A DNA stretch of 13,320 nucleotides from Clostridiales bacterium UBA7011 (GCA_002449635.1 DJXF01000123.1:1-13320); one strand, 5' to 3'. Positions 1-7,194 are shown, counted from the stretch's first letter. Program-made: numbers and translations. Notes: generated by a model not told the origin, from the letters alone.

Positions 1-631
1 TCAGCAGGACCGGACAGGAAAACTGTACCGCCTCGCGGCGCGTAAACCGGTCGGCATACGCCGCGCCAAATACATTGACAATTTCACGCTTCGGCATCTG
101 TTCAATCATAGCGAGCGCATTGTGATAGCCGTAGCTCGTCTGTCCGCGCGAACGCGCAAGGCTTGCATAGAGCATGCGTTCCGGCAGACGCTTGACAAAC
201 AGCGGAATCCTGCGCATCCTTCTCATTTCTGCGGCAGTATAGAATTCATCGCCAAACGGCATCACTCCGACGCCGATAAACGCGAGCAGCCGATGCGGAT
301 TGCGAACCGCAAATTCCTGACAGACATAGCCGCCGATACCCGCGCCGACCAGAATGATCCGGTCGATCCCCTCGCGCTGCAAAATCGCCTCCAGCTCCTC
401 CGCCGCATGTGCGTAGGAGAAATCAGCATACAGGCGTGATCTTCCGTGCAACGGAAGATCCCAAGTCAAAACGGTATAATCGCGCTGAAAATACGCAAGC
501 TGTCTGTCAAAGGCGTGGTGATTGACGGCAATCCCATGTGTAAAAACAATACAGGGCGCCTTCGGGTTTTCGTGACGATTGATCCAGTAATACGTCACGC
601 CGCGTGTTGAGGAAACCAGCTTACCCGTCAC
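1..631 (-). CDS. alpha/beta hydrolase fold protein, lacking the nucleophile Ser (3' end outside window)
   Basis: Partial gene with 210 codons visible; the C-terminus lies beyond base 1. The GTG start at 631 is fixed by an in-frame TGA immediately upstream (635-637) and by a GGGGAGG ribosome binding site. The translation has the alpha/beta hydrolase layout: an HG oxyanion motif in VFTHGIAVNHHAF (about residues 29-41), the strand and turn TWDLPLHGRSR (56-66) that resembles the usual D-x-P-G-x-G-x-S segment, and the nucleophile-elbow region LVGAGIGGYV (94-103). In the elbow the usual G-x-S-x-G reads G-A-G-I-G, so residue 98 is Gly (codon GGT, 338-340) instead of Ser. The catalytic acid and His would lie past the edge. 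It starts 43 bp after nudC with no terminator between, so they are probably co-transcribed. Substrate unknown. It may be a non-hydrolytic fold member or carry a point change from AGT (Ser) to GGT. Confidence 0.8.
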   Translation of the reverse strand, partial: MTGKLVSSTRGVTYYWINRHENPKAPCIVFTHGIAVNHHAFDRQLAYFQRDYTVLTWDLPLHGRSRLYADFSYAHAAEELEAILQREGIDRIILVGAGIGGYVCQEFAVRNPHRLLAFIGVGVMPFGDEFYTAAEMRRMRRIPLFVKRLPERMLYASLARSRGQTSYGYHNALAMIEQMPKREIVNVFGAAYADRFTRREAVQFSCPVLL

Positions 632-674
632 AAGTCATCCTCCCCTTTCTCCTGTTTTCCGGTGATTGATTCTC

Positions 675-1526
675 TCACTTCTGTCCGGGAAGTCTGCGGG
701 CACGGAATTGTTCGATCATATAATGTGTCAGATCCAGCGGGTCATCCTCGTAGGCGGGCGGGATTTCCTCCGGTGTGTACCAGCCTGCGGATTTTAATTC
801 GTCCTCCTGCAGGGTGATGATGTCACTTCCGTCCAGTTCAGCCCAGTAACCGATCATCTGTGCGCCGGAAAAGCCCCACGGCTGATTGCCGCAATACTGC
901 AAATTCTTGACGTGCAGACCGGTCTCTTCCAAAACCTCGCGGTGTACGGTCTCCTCCATCGTCTCGCCGACGCTCATATAACCGGAAACAAGCGCGTAAA
1001 CCGGATTTTTGTAGACCGAAGAGCGTGTCAGCAGAATACGGTCTCCGTTGCGGACACCGACAATCACCGCGGGACAAACGGTCGGATATGTGACCGCATG
1101 GCAGTCCGCGTTGGTACAGCGCATGGCAAGCTCTTTTTGATCCGGCAGCATCGGCGCGCCGCAAACGCCGCAGAACCGATGTGTGCGCTGCCACTGCACC
1201 AGATGCAGACAGGTAACCGACGCAAGACGCAGCCAGCGCGGCTCGACTTTGCGCAGCACACGGGATGTCTCCTGCGTAAAGTTCCGGGCAATTTCTTCCG
1301 GCAGATCGAGCGCGGTAAAGAATTGTACGCCATCCACTTCGAGCAGATGGACAAGCTGTTCCGCCGTTCCGCCGCAGCTCAGCCAGTCGGTATAGTGCGG
1401 CAGCGAGCCTGTCTCAGGCACGAGCAGCACATCTGTCCCCTGAAACAACAAAACATAATCGGCATCCTGCGGCATCGGCTTTGCAAAATCCGTGCTGAGG
1501 GTATGCCTTCCAATTTCCTGAATCAT
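675..1526 (-). CDS. nudC: NADH pyrophosphatase / NAD-capped RNA hydrolase NudC-type Nudix enzyme
   Basis: A 283-residue protein, close to the usual NudC length. NudC-family enzymes cleave NAD(H) to NMN(H) and AMP and can remove NAD caps from RNA in the cytoplasm. Seen here: an N-terminal domain (1 to about 112), a zinc ribbon with Cys119, Cys122, Cys137 and Cys142, the segment YPTVCPAVIV (147-156), a complete Nudix box from Gly182 to about Leu204 (G-x5-E-x7-REVLEETGL), and the post-box motif NQPWGF (214-219). This last motif corresponds to the SQPWPF motif that distinguishes NADH pyrophosphatases from other Nudix enzymes. The ATG is preceded by AGGAGGAG at good distance. A promoter with a perfect -10 lies upstream. 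The alpha/beta hydrolase follows on the same strand. The substituted SQPWPF residues leave some doubt about exact specificity. Confidence 0.9.
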   Translation of the reverse strand: MIQEIGRHTLSTDFAKPMPQDADYVLLFQGTDVLLVPETGSLPHYTDWLSCGGTAEQLVHLLEVDGVQFFTALDLPEEIARNFTQETSRVLRKVEPRWLRLASVTCLHLVQWQRTHRFCGVCGAPMLPDQKELAMRCTNADCHAVTYPTVCPAVIVGVRNGDRILLTRSSVYKNPVYALVSGYMSVGETMEETVHREVLEETGLHVKNLQYCGNQPWGFSGAQMIGYWAELDGSDIITLQEDELKSAGWYTPEEIPPAYEDDPLDLTHYMIEQFRARRLPGQK

Positions 1527-1542
1527 TTCTTCTCCTCCTGCT

Positions 1543-1558
1543 CCTTCCCATCGGAAGG
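1543..1558 (-). promoter_or_regulatory. small hairpin in the nudC 5' leader
   Basis: Inverted repeat CCTTCC / GGAAGG with a 4-base loop, in the predicted nudC leader a few bases before the AGGAGGAG ribosome binding site. There is no T-run, so it is not a terminator. It could affect access to the ribosome binding site; this is inference from position only. Confidence 0.3.
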
Positions 1559-1573
1559 GAAACTACTTCTTTC

Positions 1574-1601
1574 ATTATACGGTTTGCGGCATAAAAAGCA
1601 A
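1574..1601 (-). promoter_or_regulatory. sigma-A promoter for nudC and the hydrolase
   Basis: On the minus strand, a TATAAT -10 box (1574-1579) is preceded by TTGCTT (1596-1601) with a 16 bp spacer. It faces nudC about 50 bases upstream of its ATG. The -10 is perfect and the -35 matches only its TTG part. Confidence 0.6.
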
Positions 1602-1620
1602 GGCTTTCCCCCGCTTTGAG

Positions 1621-1649
1621 TTGAAGCAAATCTGTTTTTTCGGTATAAT
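1621..1649 (+). promoter_or_regulatory. sigma-A promoter of the aldolase-mtnA-mtaD operon
   Basis: TTGAAG (1621-1626), a 17 bp spacer and a perfect TATAAT (1644-1649) lie about 30 bases upstream of the aldolase ATG. The predicted leader is only about 20 nt, which leaves no room for a SAM or other riboswitch. Confidence 0.75.
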
Positions 1650-1678
1650 GATGATGCTGATTTTTGGGAGGTGCCGGA

Positions 1679-2320
1679 ATGAACCAGTCTGGAATGGAAA
1701 TAGACACACTGCGCGCGGAGATCGTCGCCACCGCTCAGCGCGCCTGTCAGTCGAGTCTTATGGCGGGGACAAGCGGAAATCTGAGCGTTTATGACCCGCA
1801 AACCGGCTGCATGGCAATTACGCCGAGCGGTATGGATTATTCCCTTATGACGCCATCTGATATCGTGCTCATGAAATTGGATGGCACAGTAATCGACGGA
1901 ACACGCAGACCGTCCTCCGAATGGCGCATGCATTCCGTGCTGTACCGCGAGCTGCCGGATGTCCGTGCGGTTGTCCACACGCACGCGCCCAATGCGACAG
2001 CATTTGCGGTTTTGCGGCGGGAAATCCCCTGTGTGCTTGTGGAAATGCTTCTGTTTTTAAAAGGCAGCATCGAAGTGGCGGAATATGCCCCGCAGGGAAG
2101 CGAAGCAGTCGGCACAAACTGCCTGCCTATTCTGCAGCGCAAGCCCGCGTGTCTGCTCGCCAGTCACGGCGTTGTGACCGTCGGCGACTCTCTTTCACAG
2201 GCATATCGCAGCAGCATTTATGCCGAAGATGCCGCACACATCGTCCGGCTCGCCATGAGTACCGGGCAGCCCATTCCGGCAGTCATTGACGAAGAAGGGA
2301 GCAAAGCGATCCATGCCTGA
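1679..2320 (+). CDS. class II aldolase/adducin family protein, probable 5-deoxy-/methylthio-ribulose-1-phosphate aldolase
   Basis: A 213-residue protein of the fuculose-1-phosphate aldolase / ribulose-5-phosphate 4-epimerase family. The ATG at 1679 is chosen because GGGAGGTG (1666-1673) sits 5 bases before it; a TTG further upstream would overlap that site. Seen: phosphate-binding AGTSGN (29-34), TPSGMDY (48-54), the catalytic-type Glu81 in PSSEWRMH, zinc ligands His100 and His102 in HTH, and His163 in LLASHGVV. These match the FucA layout. It is the first gene of an operon with mtnA (8 bp overlap) and mtaD. Aldolases with this neighbourhood cleave 5-methylthioribulose-1-P or 5-deoxyribulose-1-P to DHAP and an aldehyde in the DHAP shunt (known in Rhodospirillum rubrum and some E. 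coli). MtnB dehydratase belongs to the same superfamily and is the main alternative, but no other classical methionine-salvage genes (mtnC/D/W/X) are present. The family call is firm; the substrate is inferred. Confidence 0.85.
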   Translation: MNQSGMEIDTLRAEIVATAQRACQSSLMAGTSGNLSVYDPQTGCMAITPSGMDYSLMTPSDIVLMKLDGTVIDGTRRPSSEWRMHSVLYRELPDVRAVVHTHAPNATAFAVLRREIPCVLVEMLLFLKGSIEVAEYAPQGSEAVGTNCLPILQRKPACLLASHGVVTVGDSLSQAYRSSIYAEDAAHIVRLAMSTGQPIPAVIDEEGSKAIHA

Positions 2321-3404
2321 TTATCTGTCCGACCATGTCCATCTGAGCGACGACGGCACGGCAGTTGTCATTCTCGACCAGACCTGCCTGCCAAATCGAA
2401 CGATATACCGCACGCTCCGCACAGCAAAGGAAATGTTCGATGCCATTCACACCCTGCAGGTGCGCGGCGCACCCGCCATCGGCATTTGCGCGGCGTATGA
2501 TCTCTATGTGCTGGCACAGCAGATTTCCGCCCGTTCGGCAGAGGATTTTTTGCGTCAGCTGCAGGGACAGGCGGATGATCTGTGCGCTTCCCGCCCGACG
2601 GCTGTCAATCTCAGCTGGGCGCTTGCGCGCATGATGCAAACCGCCGCGGCGCACGACACAGTTCCTGAAATGCTGTCCGCGCTGCACCGCGAATGTCTTG
2701 CGATTCATCGGGAGGACATCGCCATGTGCCGTGCCATCGCCGAGCACGGGCTGTCGCTCATCAGGGACGGGGACGGCATTCTTACCCACTGCAATGCCGG
2801 TCCGCTCGCCACCTCGCGCTATGGCACAGCCCTCGGCCCGCTGTTTCTCGGTCACGAACGCGGCATGCACTTTCATGTATATGCCGATGAGACGCGTCCG
2901 CTGCTGCAGGGTGCACGTCTGACCTCATACGAGCTGAGCCGCAGCGGAATCGACGTCACCCTGATCTGTGACAACATGGCCAGTCTTGTCATGAAAAACG
3001 GCTGGATTCAGGCGTGCTTTGTCGGCTGTGACCGCGTCGCGGCAAACGGCGACACGGCAAATAAAATCGGTACGTCGGGCGTCGCCATTCTCGCCGCACA
3101 CTACAGGATTCCGTTTTATGTGCTCGGACCGACCTCGACCATCGACCTGTCCTGTTCAACCGGTGCGGATATTCCGATTGAACTGCGTGACCCGTCGGAA
3201 ATCAAAGAAAAATTTTACACAGAACCCATGGCGCTGCCGGAGGTCAAATGCTACAACCCTGCCTTTGATGTCACCGACCACAGCCTGATTTCCGGCATTG
3301 TCACCGAATATGGCATCTGCCGCGCACCATACACGGAGAGCCTGCGTGCGGTGTTCGAAAAAAAGCGCGCCGCACAGTCTCTGTCCGACGAAGGGAGGAA
3401 ATGA
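2313..3404 (+). CDS. mtnA: S-methyl-5-thioribose-1-phosphate isomerase
   Basis: A 363-residue aldose-ketose isomerase of the eIF2B-related family that converts methylthioribose-1-P (or 5-deoxyribose-1-P) to the ribulose-1-P form. Diagnostic segments are RGAPAIG (51-57), PTAVNLSWAL (95-104), THCNAGPLATSRYGTALG (158-175), VGCDRVAANGDTANKIGT (237-254) and GPTSTID (272-278). Cys160 and Asp240 fall at the same numbers as the catalytic pair of B. subtilis MtnA, which supports both the function and the ATG at 2313 rather than a TTG at 2286. The start codon overlaps the aldolase end by 8 bp, and an AAGGGAG-like site lies about 10 bases before it. Its product would feed the aldolase upstream; its substrate would come from the deaminase route after phosphorolysis. 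The usual CNTG motif is CNAG here, a mild variation. Confidence 0.93.
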   Translation: MPDYLSDHVHLSDDGTAVVILDQTCLPNRTIYRTLRTAKEMFDAIHTLQVRGAPAIGICAAYDLYVLAQQISARSAEDFLRQLQGQADDLCASRPTAVNLSWALARMMQTAAAHDTVPEMLSALHRECLAIHREDIAMCRAIAEHGLSLIRDGDGILTHCNAGPLATSRYGTALGPLFLGHERGMHFHVYADETRPLLQGARLTSYELSRSGIDVTLICDNMASLVMKNGWIQACFVGCDRVAANGDTANKIGTSGVAILAAHYRIPFYVLGPTSTIDLSCSTGADIPIELRDPSEIKEKFYTEPMALPEVKCYNPAFDVTDHSLISGIVTEYGICRAPYTESLRAVFEKKRAAQSLSDEGRK

Positions 3405-3406
3405 AA

Positions 3407-4681
3407 ATGTACACCCGATTGTATAACGCCCGCATTCTCACCATGGCAGGTGACATGCAGCCGATCTGGGGCGAAATCTGGATTGAAAACGATCAGATTA
3501 TCTACGTCGGTGAGCCGAAGCCGTCCGAAATTCACTGGGATACCGAGCGCAACCTCTGCGGCAACCTTGTTTTGCCCGGCTTCAAAAATGCACACACCCA
3601 TTCCGCAATGACCTTCCTGCGCTCCTACGCCGACGATCTGCCGCTGCAGGACTGGCTGACAAAACAGGTGTTTCCGATGGAAGCCAAACTGACGGAGGAG
3701 CACATCTATCACCTGTCGAAACTCGCGATACTGGAATATCTCACAAGCGGTATTACCGCAAATTTTGACATGTATCTGACACCGGATTCGATTGTGCAGG
3801 CCTCAATCGACACCGGATTCCGCACTGTCCTCACCGGCGCGGTCAACGATTTCAGCCAATCGGCCGCGCTGGTCGGCGAATGGTATCAGAAATACAACGG
3901 CTATCATCCCCTCATCTCCTTCGAGCTCGGCTTTCACGCAGAGTACACCACTTCGCGCGGGATTCTGGAGGATCTCGCGGCGCTTGCTGTGCTGTACCAT
4001 GCGCCGGTTTACACGCACAATTCCGAAACCGCCTCCGAGGTGCGCTCCTGCATAGAGAAAACCGGTATGACACCGACGCAGTATCTCGATTCGCTGCATT
4101 TATTTGACTATGGCGGCGGCGGATATCACTGTGTCCATGTCACCGCTGAAGATATTGACATTTTCCGCCGGCGCGGCATGTCTGTCATCACCAATCCCGC
4201 TTCCAACCTCAAGCTGGCAAGCGGCATTGCGCCCGTTCAGGCTCTGCTGGATGCCGGAGTAAACCTCGCCATCGGCACAGACGGTCCGGCGAGCAACAAC
4301 TGTCTCGATATGTTCCGCGAAATGTTCCTCACCACTGCGCTTGCCAAGGTACGGGAAAACGATGCGGCGGCTGTGGATGCAAACGCCGTACTGCACATGG
4401 CGACAGTTGGCGGCGCGCGCGCCATGCGGCTCACCGACTGCGAAACGCTCACTGCCGGCAGTCAGGCTGACCTGATTGTCCTCGATCTCAATCAGCCCAA
4501 TATGCAGCCGATGAACAACCTCACCAAAAATGTTGTGTACAGCGGCAGCAAGCAAAATGTTGTTTTGACGATGATCGCAGGCGTCATTCGCTATGAGAAC
4601 GGCTCGTTTGATGTAGGCGAAGACCCGGAGGAGATTTTTGCAAAGGCAAATGAAATCACCCGGCAGCTGCGCGCGCAGTGA
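3407..4681 (+). CDS. mtaD: 5-methylthioadenosine/S-adenosylhomocysteine deaminase (amidohydrolase)
   Basis: A 424-residue zinc amidohydrolase of the MtaD/TM0936 type. It deaminates MTA to methylthioinosine and SAH to S-inosylhomocysteine; some relatives also take 5'-deoxyadenosine. Seen: the metal ligands HTH (His63, His65) after LPGFKNA, His177 in GFHAEY with its catalytic-type neighbours, THNSE (203-207), HCVHVT (241-246), NPASNLKL (263-270) and Asp292 in IGTDGPAS. The short C-terminal beta domain (about 350-400) is present. The ATG at 3407 is preferred: GGAGG (3394-3398) lies 8 bases before it, but only 2 bases before the alternative ATG at 3401, which overlaps the mtnA stop as ATGA. It is last in the operon. 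No convincing terminator follows, only an A/T-rich tract at about 4733-4746. Confidence 0.9.
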   Translation: MYTRLYNARILTMAGDMQPIWGEIWIENDQIIYVGEPKPSEIHWDTERNLCGNLVLPGFKNAHTHSAMTFLRSYADDLPLQDWLTKQVFPMEAKLTEEHIYHLSKLAILEYLTSGITANFDMYLTPDSIVQASIDTGFRTVLTGAVNDFSQSAALVGEWYQKYNGYHPLISFELGFHAEYTTSRGILEDLAALAVLYHAPVYTHNSETASEVRSCIEKTGMTPTQYLDSLHLFDYGGGGYHCVHVTAEDIDIFRRRGMSVITNPASNLKLASGIAPVQALLDAGVNLAIGTDGPASNNCLDMFREMFLTTALAKVRENDAAAVDANAVLHMATVGGARAMRLTDCETLTAGSQADLIVLDLNQPNMQPMNNLTKNVVYSGSKQNVVLTMIAGVIRYENGSFDVGEDPEEIFAKANEITRQLRAQ

Positions 4682-4848
4682 CGCCGCGTGCCGCTTCCTG
4701 CCGGACAAAGACCTGTGCCCGATCCCAAAAATTTTTTTCAAAAAAGCTCTCATCTTTTAAGTTCATTTATGGTTTGCTCGTTATGATATCTCCAGAACAA
4801 ACAAAGAACTTCCGCTACTGCAATAGCTTGAAGAAAGGATGAACTCAG

Positions 4849-6810
4849 ATGAAAAAATTTGTATCTGCACTTTGCGCTCTTACGCTGGCACTGACCGCGA
4901 CAGGCTGCCAGTCGACGGCATCGGCCGAAGATTACAGCAACTCCACCCTCACCGGCGAGGTGACGGATGTGAACGGTTCTACCGTGACCTTGCAGCTCGG
5001 TGAGCTGAACCAGTCGTCGGCGGACAGCGGAAAACCGACCGGAGAAAAGCCGGACAACGCGGATGACCACACGCCGCCGGAGCTTCCGGAGCAGTCGGAT
5101 TCGAAGGAAGCGGGCGGCAGCCAGCCCGAAAACGGTCAGCCGCCTCAGGGCGCGCCCAACGGACAGATGCCCGGCGGGAGCGACGGACAGCAGCCGCCGG
5201 AAAAGCCGGATGGAACGCCGCCGACAGATAACGCAGACGGCGATTCTTCCGACAGCGCAAAAAATGACAGCGATTCCGGGAATACCGACAACAGCAATGC
5301 CGCGGATGACAAAAATTCAGACCGGACCGCTCCGTCCGAGATGCCTGCAGGACAACCCGGCGGTGCGCCGAACGGCGGCACCAGCTTTGAAGCCGGTGAA
5401 GAAACTGCAAAAGTAGATCTCTCTGACGCGGAAATTACCGTTGAGGAAAACGGCAAGACGCAGGACGGTTCTCTGGATGACATCGACGACGGTGACATTC
5501 TCGTTATCGAATTCGGCGATGACAATACGATTGAATCTGTAACCATCAAGGCGGTTTCAAACGGCACAGAATCTCAGCAGGGGCCCGGCGGCGCACCCGG
5601 CGGTTCCGGTGAAGTCCAGCAGGGCACTGCCGCAAACACGATCTCCGAGGACGGAACGGTGTCAAAACAGACCTATACCTCCACCGGCGACGATGAAAAT
5701 GCGCTCCGCGTTTCGGACGCAAGTGTTACCCTCGACGGCGTGACCGTCAGCAAAGACGGCGGAGAAACCTCCAGCACGGAGAGCGGCGATTTTTACGGCA
5801 TGAACGCTGCACTGCTTGCCACGGACGGCGCGGAGGTGACGATTCAAAACGCAGCGGTGACCTCGGATGCGCAGAACGGCAACGGCGTGTTCAGCTATGG
5901 TGAAGGCACGGTGGTCAACATTTCCGACTCCACCATCACCACCAAGCGGGACAATTCCGGCGGCATTCAGACGACCGGCGGCGGCACGACCAATGCCACG
6001 AATCTGACCGTGGAAACCTCCGGCAACTCGTCGGCGGCGATCCGCTCTGACCGCGGCGGCGGAACGGTTCAGGTCGACGGCGGAACATACACGAGCAATG
6101 GCTACAATTCCCCTGCTGTCTATTCGACCGCCGATGTCACGATCAAAAATGCGGAGCTGACCGCCAACAATTCGGAAGCACTCGTGATTGAAGGCAAAAA
6201 CAGCATTGCGCTGGAGAACTGTACCGTTTCCGGCAGCATGAGCGATGACAAGGGCAGCAGCTCGGATATCAATGTGCACAATGTAATGCTCTATCAGTCC
6301 ATGTCGGGCGACGCGGATGTCGGAACATCCGGCTTCTCTATGCAGGGCGGCACTCTGACCAGCAACAACGGCGATGTAATTTATGTCACCAATACGAGCA
6401 GCACCATTGAACTGACGGATGTGGACATCACAAACAAAGAGACCGACGGTTATTTCCTTCTCGTCAGCGGCAACGATGCCAGCCACGGCTGGGGCACCGC
6501 GGGCGAAAACGGCGCACAGGTTACATTTACCGCGAAACAGCAGGAAATTACCGGTGACATTGCAGTCGATACCATCTCGACCCTCAATCTGACGCTTTCC
6601 GACGGCAGCAGCCTGACCGGCACGATCAATATCATTGACAACGAGCAAAACGGCACAGCCGTCGAAAACAACGCTGTTGTGACAGTCGAAAGCGGCTGCA
6701 CATGGACACTGACCGGTGACTGCACCCTTACAAGCCTGACCAACAACGGCACGATCAACTTTAACGGTCATACCATCACTCTGGCGGACGGAACGGTCCT
6801 CAGCAAATAA
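4849..6810 (+). CDS. large secreted lipoprotein with low-complexity loop and beta-helix repeats
   Basis: A 653-residue protein. The signal peptide (1-19) has Lys2-Lys3, a hydrophobic core and the lipobox-like ATGC, so Cys20 is the likely lipidated residue and the protein would sit on the outer face of the membrane. The ATG has AAAGGA 9 bases upstream. Residues about 34-52 (TGEVTDVNGSTVTLQLGE) form short beta strands. They are followed by about 125 residues rich in Pro, Gly, Asn, Asp and Ser (about 53-178), then another strand pair, DDGDILVIEF and NTIESVTIK (about 212-233). A Gly/Pro linker leads into about 390 residues of repeated short strands with Asn/Thr/Ser turns, such as VTIQNAAVTS, VNISDSTITT and VTIKNAELTA. 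This fits a right-handed parallel beta-helix like those in Clostridia proteins labelled carbohydrate-binding or adhesin-like. No sortase motif, transmembrane segment or catalytic motif is visible. The substrate is unknown. No clear promoter was found in the 167 bp upstream. Confidence 0.85.
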   Translation: MKKFVSALCALTLALTATGCQSTASAEDYSNSTLTGEVTDVNGSTVTLQLGELNQSSADSGKPTGEKPDNADDHTPPELPEQSDSKEAGGSQPENGQPPQGAPNGQMPGGSDGQQPPEKPDGTPPTDNADGDSSDSAKNDSDSGNTDNSNAADDKNSDRTAPSEMPAGQPGGAPNGGTSFEAGEETAKVDLSDAEITVEENGKTQDGSLDDIDDGDILVIEFGDDNTIESVTIKAVSNGTESQQGPGGAPGGSGEVQQGTAANTISEDGTVSKQTYTSTGDDENALRVSDASVTLDGVTVSKDGGETSSTESGDFYGMNAALLATDGAEVTIQNAAVTSDAQNGNGVFSYGEGTVVNISDSTITTKRDNSGGIQTTGGGTTNATNLTVETSGNSSAAIRSDRGGGTVQVDGGTYTSNGYNSPAVYSTADVTIKNAELTANNSEALVIEGKNSIALENCTVSGSMSDDKGSSSDINVHNVMLYQSMSGDADVGTSGFSMQGGTLTSNNGDVIYVTNTSSTIELTDVDITNKETDGYFLLVSGNDASHGWGTAGENGAQVTFTAKQQEITGDIAVDTISTLNLTLSDGSSLTGTINIIDNEQNGTAVENNAVVTVESGCTWTLTGDCTLTSLTNNGTINFNGHTITLADGTVLSK

Positions 6811-6861
6811 CAGCCGCTGAAGCGGACCGCTCTCACGGACGGAAACGCAATCCTGCGGCTG
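6811..6861. repeat. inverted repeat after the lipoprotein gene
   Basis: CAGCCGC (6811-6817) directly after the stop codon is repeated inverted as GCGGCTG (6855-6861). It encloses a smaller AGCG-GAC-CGCT hairpin (6821-6831). It may be part of the transcript end structure with the hairpin at 6871-6900. There is no T-run. Confidence 0.35.
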
Positions 6862-6870
6862 ATCGAGAAA

Positions 6871-6900
6871 CGGCCGGCACAGAATTTCCTGTGCCGGCCG
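6871..6900. terminator. 12 bp hairpin between convergent genes, probable bidirectional terminator
   Basis: CGGCCGGCACAG and its perfect inverted copy flank the loop AATTTC, between the lipoprotein gene (plus) and the spore protein gene (minus). The stem is strong but the T-run is poor on both sides, so function as an intrinsic terminator is inferred from the stem and the convergent position. Confidence 0.55.
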
Positions 6901-6924
6901 TCTGCTGCATTTGGGCCGCAGCGT

Positions 6925-7122
6925 TTACTTCATGCTGTTCTCGTATGCTTCGATCATCTTCTTGACCATCTGGCCGCCGACAGAACCTGCCTGACGAGAG
7001 GTCAGATCGCCGTTGTAGCCTTCCTTCAGGTCAACGCCAACCTCGTTTGCGGCTTCCATCTTGAAGCGATCCATAGCTGCCTTAGCTTCCGGTACAGTGA
7101 GCTTGTTAGAATTGCGGTTCAT
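6925..7122 (-). CDS. alpha/beta-type small acid-soluble spore protein
   Basis: A 65-residue protein of the usual SASP length. In the forespore these proteins coat DNA, protect it from UV and heat, and are degraded by the GPR protease at germination. The family signature is clear: a GPR-site-like KME-AANE (Glu23) in helix one, EVGVDL (27-32), and the conserved DNA-binding block TSRQAGSVGGQMV (41-53) followed by KKMIEAY. The ATG at 7122 is chosen because AAAGGAG lies about 8 bases upstream; a longer in-frame ORF extends to 7248 but would run through the promoter. It shows that the organism makes, or recently made, endospores. It is monocistronic: the terminator-like hairpin at 6871-6900 follows and the divergent DUF1015 gene lies upstream. 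Confidence 0.95.
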   Translation of the reverse strand: MNRNSNKLTVPEAKAAMDRFKMEAANEVGVDLKEGYNGDLTSRQAGSVGGQMVKKMIEAYENSMK

Positions 7123-7164
7123 AATTGTTTTCTCCTTTGTTTTCCCGTCCGATCTCTGTGCTAG

Positions 7165-7194
7165 TAGTCTATGAAAAAAAATTGAATGTATGCA
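7165..7194 (-). promoter_or_regulatory. candidate sigma-G forespore promoter of the spore protein gene
   Basis: On the minus strand TGCATA (7189-7194) and TAGACTA (7165-7171) are separated by 17 bp. They resemble the B. subtilis sigma-G boxes TGAATA and CATACTA (5 of 6 and 5 of 7 matches). The position, about 43 bases before the ATG, suits the expected forespore control of an SASP gene. The match is moderate. Confidence 0.4.

Noticed and set aside
1527..1678. A SAM or purine riboswitch before the aldolase-mtnA-mtaD operon
   Set aside because: The predicted transcript start leaves a leader of about 20 nt, and no riboswitch-like helices are seen.
4733..4760. A/T tract after mtaD as an intrinsic terminator
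   Set aside because: The A-T palindrome gives no stable GC stem; the operon end could not be placed.
4759..4811. AAGTTC/GAACTT inverted pair and a TATGAT box as a promoter/operator of the lipoprotein gene
   Set aside because: The arms are short and far apart, and no -35 box lies at a proper distance from TATGAT.
5662..6771. A 369-codon open frame antisense to the lipoprotein gene
   Set aside because: It is the shadow of a repetitive GC-rich gene, shows no domain, no ribosome binding site, and low-complexity composition; the plus frame has signal peptide, lipobox and a good start.
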